A stretch of DNA of 12,513 bases, taken from contig JABDLW010000599.1 in NCBI GenBank assembly GCA_013001805.1, positions 1 to 12,513 on the forward strand, written 5' to 3'. A model generated the notes under the pieces. That model saw only the letters and a list, made by a program, of their open reading frames with translations. It ran no database searches and was not told the origin of the DNA. This DNA is from Saprospiraceae bacterium (lineage in GTDB: Bacteria; Bacteroidota; Bacteroidia; Chitinophagales; Saprospiraceae). Numbering within the stretch: the stretch's first letter is position 1; every line of letters begins with the position of its first letter. Shown here one piece after another: positions 6,569 to 12,513 of this stretch. Both the position numbers and the translations under genes were made by a program.

Positions 6569-6576
6569 TACATTTG
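6569..6576 (+). promoter_or_regulatory. -7 box (TACATTTG) of the DUF3127 gene
   Basis: TACATTTG is a full match to TAnnTTTG, 32 nt before the ATG at 6609, giving a leader of about 26 nt. No TTTG lies at standard -33 spacing; the nearest, in a TTTTTGG run, is 25 nt upstream. Confidence 0.5.
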
Positions 6577-6608
6577 TGGATTATCTTAAAGCTCATTAAG
6601 GAATCGTT

Positions 6609-6983
6609 ATGTCGTTTGAAATTGAAGGAAAGCTTCACAGAAAATTTGATACCGAAAACAAAACCGCCACTTTTCAGGCCAGAGAATTTGTATTGGAAGT
6701 AAACGCAAACAATTACATGCAATACATTAAATTTCAGCTGACCCAGGACCGTTGTGCAGTCTTAGACCCATTTGAAGAAGGTGATCGCCTGAAAGTGCAT
6801 TTTGATCTTAGGGGACGCGAATGGAATGATAAGTATTTTACCAATCTCAATGCCTGGAAGATCGAGAAGGCCGGAGAAGATGTGGTAATTGTTCCTCCAC
6901 CTGCTGCTCAGGAAGACTTTCCAGATTCCTCCACCGAGCCGGTATTCGGCGGAGCTGATGATGACGATGATTTGCCCTTCTAA
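6609..6983 (+). CDS. DUF3127 family OB-fold-like protein with SSB-like C-terminal tail
   Basis: A 124-residue protein. Residues 3-86 match my knowledge of the Bacteroidota DUF3127 family: FEIEGKLHRKF, an ATFQAREFVLEV strand, IKFQLTQDRC, and then EEGDRLKVHFDLRGREW (56-72) with FTNLNAWKIE (77-86). The strand pattern suggests a five-stranded OB fold like that of single-stranded DNA-binding protein. A Pro/acidic linker (about 90-115) leads to a final DDDDDLPF (117-124), which closely resembles the acidic tip of SSB that docks DNA repair and replication proteins. It is half the usual length of a canonical SSB plus linker and lacks recognisable SSB core motifs, so it is not called ssb. A role in nucleic-acid binding is inferred, not shown. 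It has its own -7 box and a possible terminator downstream. Confidence 0.85.
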   Translation: MSFEIEGKLHRKFDTENKTATFQAREFVLEVNANNYMQYIKFQLTQDRCAVLDPFEEGDRLKVHFDLRGREWNDKYFTNLNAWKIEKAGEDVVIVPPPAAQEDFPDSSTEPVFGGADDDDDLPF

Positions 6984-6985
6984 CA

Positions 6986-7023
6986 TTTGGACGAGAAAAA
7001 GGACTGCTCAACCAAACTTTTTT
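6986..7023 (+). terminator. Terminator candidate after the DUF3127 gene
   Basis: TTTGG (6986-6990) pairs with CCAAA (7012-7016), and GAG (6993-6995) with CTC (7007-7009) across a 2/2 internal loop. A C and six T residues (7018-7023) follow. It starts directly after the stop codon. The stem is weak but the T run is good. Confidence 0.4.
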
Positions 7024-7048
7024 GTCACCTCATCGCTTTATAAGCAGT

Positions 7049-7585
7049 ATGCGGATCCTTTATTTCTTCATTTTTTTGACCTCGGTGTCATGTGTCCAGG
7101 CTCAGATTCTGGTAGGGCTTTCTACTAAGTGGGATGACTCCTTTAGTGAATGGTTGATATACGAAGAGAATCAGGAAGGAGAAATTACGATGAAATGGCC
7201 ACTTAAAGGTGATTGGTCCAGTTGGAATTTCCGATTAGGAGAATTGAGTGGCACCATTCAGGTGAAGTGGAAAGGGGATGCCAACCTATGGGAATTGAGG
7301 GCCGACAATGAAATAGTAACCATTCGAACGATCTGGAAAGATGATTGGCGCCAATGGGAGGTAGCTAACGGAGACATAAAACTAGATGTCAAAAGTAAGT
7401 GGGGAAATATATTTGAAGAATGGCTGGCGGTAGATGACCGGTACGGAAGTATGAAAATTTATACTTCCTGGGAGGGGGATTTACGTGATTGGGTCGTCGA
7501 AGACATGTTTGATCCTGAAGTCTCATTACCGACCAAGATTGCCATGGCATTTATCCCGGTTTTTTATTCAACACCAAAATTCTAG
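7049..7585 (+). CDS. Secreted protein of six tandem W-x6-W repeats, function unknown
   Basis: A 178-residue protein that I do not recognise. Residues 1-19 are a signal peptide (MRILYFFIFLTSVSCVQAQ); a TTG start at 7022 would add residues before it, so the ATG at 7049 is preferred. The mature part is almost wholly six repeats of 22-24 residues. Each has a beta-strand-like segment followed by W-x2-[DN]-x3-W: W28/W35, L52/W59, W74/W81, W96/W103, W118/W125 and W141/W148. One first Trp is replaced by Leu. Typical cores are KWKGDANLW, IWKDDWRQW and SWEGDLRDW. There is a short non-repeat tail (152-178) without cysteines or a lipobox; C15 lies in the signal peptide (SVSC|V), so a lipoprotein cannot be fully excluded. 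Exported location is inferred. It follows the DUF3127 gene after a possible terminator and is convergent with bcp. Confidence 0.8.
   Translation: MRILYFFIFLTSVSCVQAQILVGLSTKWDDSFSEWLIYEENQEGEITMKWPLKGDWSSWNFRLGELSGTIQVKWKGDANLWELRADNEIVTIRTIWKDDWRQWEVANGDIKLDVKSKWGNIFEEWLAVDDRYGSMKIYTSWEGDLRDWVVEDMFDPEVSLPTKIAMAFIPVFYSTPKF
7130..7492 (+). repeat. Six tandem ~22-residue W-x6-W repeats (residues 28-148)
   Basis: The second Trp of each unit is at residues 35, 59, 81, 103, 125 and 148, giving spacings of 24, 22, 22, 22 and 23. The first Trp is always 7 residues earlier, with Leu at 52 in unit 2. The units differ in DNA sequence, so this is an old protein-level repeat and not a recent DNA duplication. 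Confidence 0.8.
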
Positions 7586-7639
7586 TTGCATTTCCTATTC
7601 AAAAGCAACATTCAGAAAATTTTGCGATGGACAAAGCAA

Positions 7640-8104
7640 CTATCCCTTAATTTGCTTGGCATGGTCTGATGTTTTTACCTTTTCTATCACCTTGGTAATA
7701 ATGCCTTTTTCGATAACAAAGGTGGTACGGATTATGCCGTCAAACTCGCGGCCCATAAATTTCTTCCGGCCCCAAACCCCGAAATCAGAAATTACGTTCT
7801 TATCGACATCAGATAACAGAGGAAATGGTAAAGAAAACTTCTTTATAAAGTTTTGATGCTTTTTTTGACTATCGGCACTCACGCCCAATAATCTAAATCC
7901 TGCTTTTTTCAATTCACTAAAGTGATCACGGAGATTGCATACCTCGGCAGTACATCCTGGGGTATTGTCTTTGGGATAGAAAAACAAGACAAGTTTCTCA
8001 TCGCGATACATGGACAATGCATGAAGATTGCCGTCTTGATCGTGGCCTTCAAATTCCGGTGCTTTGTCTCCAGCTTTGAGGTGCGTTTTTGCTAAATCAG
8101 ACAT
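7640..8104 (-). CDS. bcp: Thioredoxin-dependent peroxiredoxin, BCP/PrxQ type
   Basis: A 154-residue cytoplasmic thiol peroxidase reducing hydrogen peroxide and organic hydroperoxides at the expense of thioredoxin. The family signature FFYPKDNTPGCTAEVC (41-56) contains the peroxidatic C51 and the C56 resolving cysteine five residues on, as in two-Cys PrxQ/BCP proteins. The N-terminal LKAGDKAPEFEGHDQDG, SADSQKKHQNFIKKFSLPFPLLSD and GIIRTTFVI also match. The frame is open to an ATG at 8152, but that start would overlap the M23 peptidase gene. MSDLAKTHLKAGDKAPEF at 8104 matches family N-termini and leaves a 4-nt gap to the upstream stop. It is the last gene of the meaB - M23 - bcp operon. Confidence 0.95.
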   Translation of the reverse strand: MSDLAKTHLKAGDKAPEFEGHDQDGNLHALSMYRDEKLVLFFYPKDNTPGCTAEVCNLRDHFSELKKAGFRLLGVSADSQKKHQNFIKKFSLPFPLLSDVDKNVISDFGVWGRKKFMGREFDGIIRTTFVIEKGIITKVIEKVKTSDHAKQIKG

Positions 8105-8108
8105 AAGT

Positions 8109-9821
8109 TTATTTCGTAGAAAATCTAAAATCATATTTGGTCTTATTTGCAACAGGATCTGTTACTAAAAGTTTGAAATGATGGGCTCCTCTTTTAAGAT
8201 CGGCTTCATTAAAACTGCATGAAACTTGCTTGCTTTTTAAGTCATATCTAGCCAATAGCCAACGATCATCGAGTCGGGCTTCATACTGAAGACCAAGCGA
8301 AGATCCACTATGGTCATCATCAATTCTAAATACTAAATGTCTACGCCCATAATTATTCCGTGTGTTCTTAAGCATAGTAATTGTGGGTGATAAGGTGTCT
8401 ATTGCAACCATATATTTTCCCAGGGCCGAGACCTCTGCAGTGAGCCATTCGTTTTCCCAACTGCTCTCATGATATTCCACTTTTTCCGCATCAGGAACGC
8501 TGACAATCAAAAATTTCGACTTAAATCTCCGCATGGAATCCAGCGGCTTTATTCGGATTTGTACTGGATTTTTTAGTGGTTGTGAGTCATCGTGGATATA
8601 ATAAACAAATGAGTAGGGAGATTGGAGGCTGTCTCTTTCCATCTTATAGGTACAGTAGAGATCTTCAAATAAAGCTTGCTCCGGAAAAATCAGTTCCAGG
8701 TTATTATTTGTAATGGTATCTGCTCGTCCGGGCATGATGTGGTAGTGAAATGTGGGATATACAGGAGGAGAAACCGTAGGAGTTTGACGTAGATAAAATT
8801 CGAGCGAATTTTCATTCCGAGCAAAATCAAAGACAACAATCCGCACATGTTGGGTGCGATTCCGAAATAGAGGAATAACTCCATCCGTTACTTTCGCATC
8901 GTATATGATCAGTTCATTTGTTGGCAATCGGTAACATCTATGAATTTTAACGGCATGCTCACTATTTGCCCGAAAATCTATGTGGGTCTTGTAAGAGCTC
9001 ATTTGCTTCCATTCCAGAGAATCAAAATTGAATGCATACCACAATACATTGTCAACAAAGACTTGCACTCCATAAATGCCATTTTTATTCTGACCTCCAT
9101 TGTGAGGATCAATAGTCTCCAGACCCAGTCCTACACGCCAGGCGTCAATCTCAATGGTGTCATTCCGGATTGCCTGCGACTGCAGGGTTTTCGTTTGATA
9201 ATTGAATAATTTATAATCCAAAGAATAGATCGAGATATCTCTGATCAAGGGTGGCTGATGATCCTCAACATCAAATTCAAAATGTAAAGGATTAATCAGG
9301 TTTTCAGTTTTGGAATTCCGGATTTCAAAGTGCAGGTGCGGACCAAAAGAGTGCCCGGTTGATCCCATCTTTCCAATAAATTGACCCCTTTCGACCGGAA
9401 GTAATTCCGGCGCGAGCTTTAGATTTACTGCGAAGGACTCTTTCGCCTGCTGTTGGGAGAAAACATAATCATCGATTTCTTTGGTAAAGGATTGCAAGTG
9501 GGCGTAAACTGACGTCAAGCCATTAGCATGGGTTATGTAGAGTGCATTTCCAAATCCACCGGCTGTGACACTTATCCGGCTAATATACCCGCTTTCAATT
9601 GCGAAAACTGGATCACCCCAGGATCCATTCTGAGATTTGATGTCGATGCCGCCATGAAAATGACTATTTCTTAATTCCGCAAAAGTTCCTGATAACTTAA
9701 TCGGATGTTCAACTGGCGCATTAAATGTACTGGATATCGGTTCAGGAGGAACCTGAGACGCCAGAAAAGAGGTCAGGCCTACAATCGACAGTATTAAACA
9801 ATATCTAAAGTGCCTGATCAT
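8109..9821 (-). CDS. Exported M23 (LytM-type) metallopeptidase
   Basis: A 570-residue exported zinc peptidase probably acting on peptidoglycan cross-links in the periplasm. Residues 1-23 form a signal peptide (ending FLASQ). The M23 domain covers about 40-185. It has HxxxD at H56-GGI-D60, SVYAHL with H108, GQFIGKMGSTGHSFG, and HxH at H162-L-H164 in GPHLHFEIR. In this family H56, D60 and H164 bind zinc and H162 is a catalytic His, so the site is complete. A roughly 30-residue insertion (113-145) separates YAHL from GQFIG. Residues 190-570 are beta-rich and probably Ig-like; the last block reads YEARLDDRWLLARYD. Its ATG overlaps the meaB stop as ATGA (9818-9821), and bcp starts 4 nt after its stop, so the three are very likely co-transcribed. 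Confidence 0.92.
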   Translation of the reverse strand: MIRHFRYCLILSIVGLTSFLASQVPPEPISSTFNAPVEHPIKLSGTFAELRNSHFHGGIDIKSQNGSWGDPVFAIESGYISRISVTAGGFGNALYITHANGLTSVYAHLQSFTKEIDDYVFSQQQAKESFAVNLKLAPELLPVERGQFIGKMGSTGHSFGPHLHFEIRNSKTENLINPLHFEFDVEDHQPPLIRDISIYSLDYKLFNYQTKTLQSQAIRNDTIEIDAWRVGLGLETIDPHNGGQNKNGIYGVQVFVDNVLWYAFNFDSLEWKQMSSYKTHIDFRANSEHAVKIHRCYRLPTNELIIYDAKVTDGVIPLFRNRTQHVRIVVFDFARNENSLEFYLRQTPTVSPPVYPTFHYHIMPGRADTITNNNLELIFPEQALFEDLYCTYKMERDSLQSPYSFVYYIHDDSQPLKNPVQIRIKPLDSMRRFKSKFLIVSVPDAEKVEYHESSWENEWLTAEVSALGKYMVAIDTLSPTITMLKNTRNNYGRRHLVFRIDDDHSGSSLGLQYEARLDDRWLLARYDLKSKQVSCSFNEADLKRGAHHFKLLVTDPVANKTKYDFRFSTK

Positions 9822-10750
9822 CCGAATATTTTATGGATTACCTTGTCCACTGCCGATGTATAATGCATCTGGTCATGACTTATGGCTTGAGAAAGATCAT
9901 TAAATAAATCACTGAAGTCAGTGAATATTCTATCTACAAGTTGCCGCTTACAACTTTCCTTAAACCAGAATACTTCACGCTTTTTCCGGTTAGAAGCAAA
10001 ATCGATGTGTTTGGAGGCCACATTGACTGAGTCAAGCACCGCTTTGAGGCCACGTTTTTCTAAAGCGGAACAAAGCAAAACTTCTCTTTCTTTTCCCCAA
10101 ATACCTTGAAATGCAGCCCGGGTTTGCTCTGCTTTTGCTGACAACACCCCATCCCATTTATTGACCACTAATAAGTCGGCACGTTCAGTTATTCCTTTTT
10201 TAATTCCCTGAAGATCGTCTCCCGCCGCAGGTTGCAGGAGAACTAAAAAGAGATCGGAAAGATAAAAAGCCACGGTTTCCGATTGACCTACACCAACGGT
10301 TTCGATGAGAATATAGTTGTAACCGGCTGCTTCACAGAGCAAAGAGACTTCGTATGTTGCGTTGGCAACGCCCCCAAGGACACCACTACTGGGGCTTGGT
10401 CTGATGAAAGCCTGTGGGTTGTTGCCGACAAAGGTCATTCTCGTTTTGTCACCTAATATACTTCCACCGGCATCCTGACCGGATGGATCTATGGCCAACA
10501 CGGCAACTCGATTTCCGGCATCAAGCAGGAGTTCTCCGAAGGCGTCGATAAAGGTGCTTTTACCCACACCAGGAGGGCCGCTAATCGCAATCCGCATAGC
10601 CTGATGGTCATTGGACAAAGATCGCAATAACTCACCGGCGAGAGTTTGGTCATCTGGCCTGGTACTCTCAACGAGCGTAATAGCCCTGGCCAGTGCCAGC
10701 CTATCGCCAGCAAGCAGGTTGGATCGCAGCGCTTCAATCTTCAATGACAT
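9818..10750 (-). CDS. meaB: MeaB/ArgK-family G3E GTPase, methylmalonyl-CoA mutase chaperone
   Basis: A 310-residue cytoplasmic GTPase that gates cobalamin loading and protects methylmalonyl-CoA mutase. The motifs are all visible: Walker A/G1 GPPGVGKST (58-66), AIDPSGQDAGGSILGDKTRM (86-105), and the family signature RPSPSSGVLGGVA (117-129). G3 ETVGVGQSE (150-158), G4 NKWD (197-200) and a G5-like CSALEKRG follow. The C-terminal helix tail is somewhat short compared with MeaB proteins of about 320-335 residues but appears intact. It is the first gene of the operon, with a full -7 box 20 nt upstream. No mutase gene is in this window. The family also serves related B12 mutases such as isobutyryl-CoA mutase, so the exact partner is inferred. 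Confidence 0.93.
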   Translation of the reverse strand: MSLKIEALRSNLLAGDRLALARAITLVESTRPDDQTLAGELLRSLSNDHQAMRIAISGPPGVGKSTFIDAFGELLLDAGNRVAVLAIDPSGQDAGGSILGDKTRMTFVGNNPQAFIRPSPSSGVLGGVANATYEVSLLCEAAGYNYILIETVGVGQSETVAFYLSDLFLVLLQPAAGDDLQGIKKGITERADLLVVNKWDGVLSAKAEQTRAAFQGIWGKEREVLLCSALEKRGLKAVLDSVNVASKHIDFASNRKKREVFWFKESCKRQLVDRIFTDFSDLFNDLSQAISHDQMHYTSAVDKVIHKIFG

Positions 10751-10769
10751 AAAATGTTAAAAGTTAAAT

Positions 10770-10777
10770 CAAATATA
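10770..10777 (-). promoter_or_regulatory. -7 box (TATATTTG) of the meaB operon
   Basis: Read on the minus strand, TATATTTG fully matches TAnnTTTG. It ends 20 nt before the meaB ATG and gives a leader of only about 13 nt. The upstream DNA is AT-rich and no TTTG is found at 19-21 nt. Confidence 0.45.
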
Positions 10778-11330
10778 TTAGTTATTTAATTGATTTATAA
10801 AAAGCTCATAGAGAGAAATTTACGTGTCCCTTTTTTTAACATTAGCGAAGCAGGATTCCCTTCATGGTTAAGGTTGACTTAAAATGCCCGGGCTATCTTG
10901 CTGAACCTTTTGGATGCCGGGGAAGTAAGTTAACTTGTCATCGATTCATTTAATCCTTAGATAGAAGGAAAAGAGGGTAAGCTGGTAAAACAAGTTTCTT
11001 TAATTGAGTTACTTGATGCTCTTTATCAACCCTGCCCTCTTACTTACTAACCTTTTTACACTCATCTTCTGTACCGACTCTGCACAAGTCTGATATACAT
11101 TAGAAATTCACACAAACATATTACAACTAATTCACTCTCATCTTCTATATTAAGTAGTTTATGTTACGGTATGAAATTATCCGGCAGATTAAAGTGGAAG
11201 TCTTCTGGATTTTCTAAAGTGAAGACCATTTATCTGTCGCACATTTTGGTTTTCTAACATCAGTAAGCCAACATACCAGAGTAAATCTATAACAATCGCC
11301 TGAAATGAACATTTTGATCATAAAAGTCGT
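10778..11330. other. Gene-free divergent interval between meaB and iscS
   Basis: I see no protein family or RNA gene here. It holds a 10-bp palindrome AAGTTAACTT (10927-10936), complementary arms AAGAGGG (10971-10977) and CCCTCTT (11035-11041), and two copies of CTCATCTTCT (11061-11070, 11137-11146). It also holds the nested inverted repeat listed separately. The best small ORF (ATG at 10864, 29 codons) has no supporting signal. The interval is long for a genome with otherwise tight spacing, so an unannotated small RNA or extended regulatory region is possible. Confidence 0.4.
11182..11239. repeat. Nested inverted repeat upstream of iscS
   Basis: CGGCAGAT (11182-11189) pairs with ATCTGTCG (11232-11239, one G-U pair), and inside it GTCTTC (11200-11205) pairs exactly with GAAGAC (11221-11226). 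Near-copies TAAAGTGGAAG and TAAAGTGAAGAC lie on either side of the inner loop. It sits about 90 nt upstream of the iscS -7 box. Confidence 0.35.
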
Positions 11331-11338
11331 TATATTTG
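11331..11338 (+). promoter_or_regulatory. -7 box (TATATTTG) of iscS
   Basis: TATATTTG fully matches TAnnTTTG and ends 36 nt before the iscS ATG, for a leader of about 29 nt. It is identical to the box of the divergent meaB operon. A TTTG lies 14 nt upstream, closer than usual; none is at standard spacing. Confidence 0.5.
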
Positions 11339-11373
11339 CAGCTTAGAATAAATCTAAATAAACATAAAGACTC

Positions 11374-12513
11374 ATGGCTCAGAGACTCATTTACCTGGAT
11401 AATAATGCGACTACTCCGACAGACCCGAGAGTGGTGGATACCATGGTGCCTTATTTCTTTGAGAAACACGGCAATGCCGCCAGCCGAAGCCACCCCTTCG
11501 GATGGGAAGCAGAAGAAGCCGTGGACTACGCAAGGGAACAGGTGGCGAGTTTAATCGAGGTAGATCCTAAGGAAGTGATTTTTACCAGCGGTGCTACAGA
11601 ATCGGATAACCTTGCACTAAAAGGTGTGTTCGAAATGTATCGCAGGAAGGGTAATCACATCATTACCCTGAAGACCGAGCACAAGGCGGTACTTGACTCT
11701 TGCCAGAAACTGGAAAAACAAGGTGCCGAGATCACTTATCTGGATGTGGAGGCAGATGGCCGGGTGGATTTAGGTAAGTTGGAAGCGGCAATTAAGGATA
11801 CTACGATATTGATATCGATCATGTGGGCCAACAATGAAACTGGGGTGATCCAACCGATGCAGGAGATAGGACAGATATGTCAGAAACATGGAGTTCTGTT
11901 CATGTCTGATGCTACCCAGGCAGTTGGAAAAGTAAAAGTATCCCCAAAGGAAATAGGCATTCATTTGATGGCATTTACTGCACATAAAATGTACGGTCCC
12001 AAAGGAGTAGGTGCACTGTTTGTGAACAGGAAACAACCACGGGTCAAAGTCACTGCTCAGCTAGATGGAGGTGGTCATGAGCGGGGTATGCGTTCTGGAA
12101 CGTTGAATGTACCCGCTATCGTAGGTTTTGGCAGAGCTGCAGAATTAGCCAAAGCAGAAATGAAAGCAGATGCGGAGAGGTTGAGTAAACTGAGAGATAA
12201 ATTGGAAAAGTCCTTAATGGAACAACTGGAAGAAGTGTATATCAATGGTGATCCTGATCATAGAATGCCACATGTGACAAATTTGTCTTTTAAACATGTA
12301 GAAGGTGAAGGATTAATGATGACTTTTAATCAGCATATTGCTCTTTCCTCGGGTTCGGCCTGTACCTCTGCCTCATTGGAACCTTCCTACGTTTTAATTG
12401 CTATGGGCCTGGGTGACGATTTAGCCCACAGCTCATTGAGATTTAGTCTGGGTAGATTTACCACCGATGCAGATATTGATTTTACTATCGATGCTATTGC
12501 CAAAGGAGTTAAT
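11374..12513 (+). CDS. iscS: Cysteine desulfurase, IscS/NifS type (3' end outside window)
   Basis: An open frame of 380 codons reaches the right edge; a full-length member has about 385-405 residues, so little is missing. This PLP enzyme converts cysteine to alanine and passes the persulfide sulfur to Fe-S cluster scaffolds and other acceptors. Seen: the N-terminal YLDNNATTP (7-15), FTSGATESDN (70-79), the TEHKAV region with H103, and SDATQAVGK (178-186). The PLP-binding lysine is K205 in AHKMYGPKG, and MRSGTLNVP is at 239-247. The catalytic Cys is C330 in the loop SSGSACTSASLEPS, which is the longer loop typical of group I (IscS/NifS) enzymes rather than SufS. Downstream neighbours are not visible, so an isc-type operon cannot be confirmed. 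Some Bacteroidota use only a SUF system, which makes the genomic context worth knowing. Confidence 0.95.
   Translation, partial: MAQRLIYLDNNATTPTDPRVVDTMVPYFFEKHGNAASRSHPFGWEAEEAVDYAREQVASLIEVDPKEVIFTSGATESDNLALKGVFEMYRRKGNHIITLKTEHKAVLDSCQKLEKQGAEITYLDVEADGRVDLGKLEAAIKDTTILISIMWANNETGVIQPMQEIGQICQKHGVLFMSDATQAVGKVKVSPKEIGIHLMAFTAHKMYGPKGVGALFVNRKQPRVKVTAQLDGGGHERGMRSGTLNVPAIVGFGRAAELAKAEMKADAERLSKLRDKLEKSLMEQLEEVYINGDPDHRMPHVTNLSFKHVEGEGLMMTFNQHIALSSGSACTSASLEPSYVLIAMGLGDDLAHSSLRFSLGRFTTDADIDFTIDAIAKGVN

Noticed and set aside
7022..7048. TTG start for the W-repeat protein
   Set aside because: It would put nine residues before an already complete signal peptide and lies in the T run of a terminator candidate.
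7586..7639. Shared terminator between the convergent W-repeat gene and bcp
   Set aside because: Only AGTTGC/GCAACT and 4-bp TTGC/GCAA pairings are visible, without a stable stem and T run.
8105..8152. Upstream start of bcp at 8152
   Set aside because: It overlaps the end of the M23 gene and adds 16 residues not seen in BCP proteins; the ATG at 8104 fits the family and operon spacing.
10864..10953. 29-codon ORF (MVKVDLKCPG...) in the meaB-iscS gap
   Set aside because: It is short and has no promoter box, homology or other coding signal that I can see.

Overview
The window looks like a chromosomal segment of a Bacteroidota bacterium. Supporting this are an archaeal/eukaryotic-type prolyl-tRNA synthetase, a DUF3127 protein, a FadL/OmpP1-type outer membrane protein, a GEVED-domain protein whose visible end resembles the linker before a type IX secretion sorting domain, and several upstream elements matching the Bacteroidota -7 box TAnnTTTG. 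I cannot place it below phylum with confidence; a Saprospiria-like organism is only a guess. No mobile element, CRISPR array, rRNA or tRNA is visible. Most genes are housekeeping or envelope genes.

Left part (1-4117, all minus strand): a secreted GEVED-domain protein cut by the window edge, an OmpP1/FadL-family outer membrane protein, and a secreted low-complexity protein with an acidic Tyr/Asp segment, a Gly/aromatic segment and a C-terminal Ser-Arg-Pro repeat domain. A good hairpin terminator separates the last two.

Centre (4118-7585, plus strand): proS is preceded by a ~160-nt leader with two nested exact 7-bp inverted repeats and a possible 8-codon ORF. It is followed by a palindrome-rich gap and then an ArsC/Spx-fold protein that lacks the catalytic cysteine. 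Next come a DUF3127 OB-fold-like protein ending in an SSB-style DDDDDLPF tail and a secreted protein made of six ~22-residue W-x6-W repeats.

Right part (7640-10750, minus strand): a compact operon meaB - M23 peptidase - bcp, with a 4-bp ATGA overlap and a 4-nt gap. After a 623-bp gene-free stretch containing one nested inverted repeat and a promoter-like box, an iscS-type cysteine desulfurase runs off the right edge.

No obviously new multi-gene system is present. The most interesting items are the W-x6-W repeat protein, the SR-like secreted protein, the structured proS leader, the Cys-less ArsC homologue, the SSB-like tail on DUF3127, and the unexpected meaB/M23/bcp operon.
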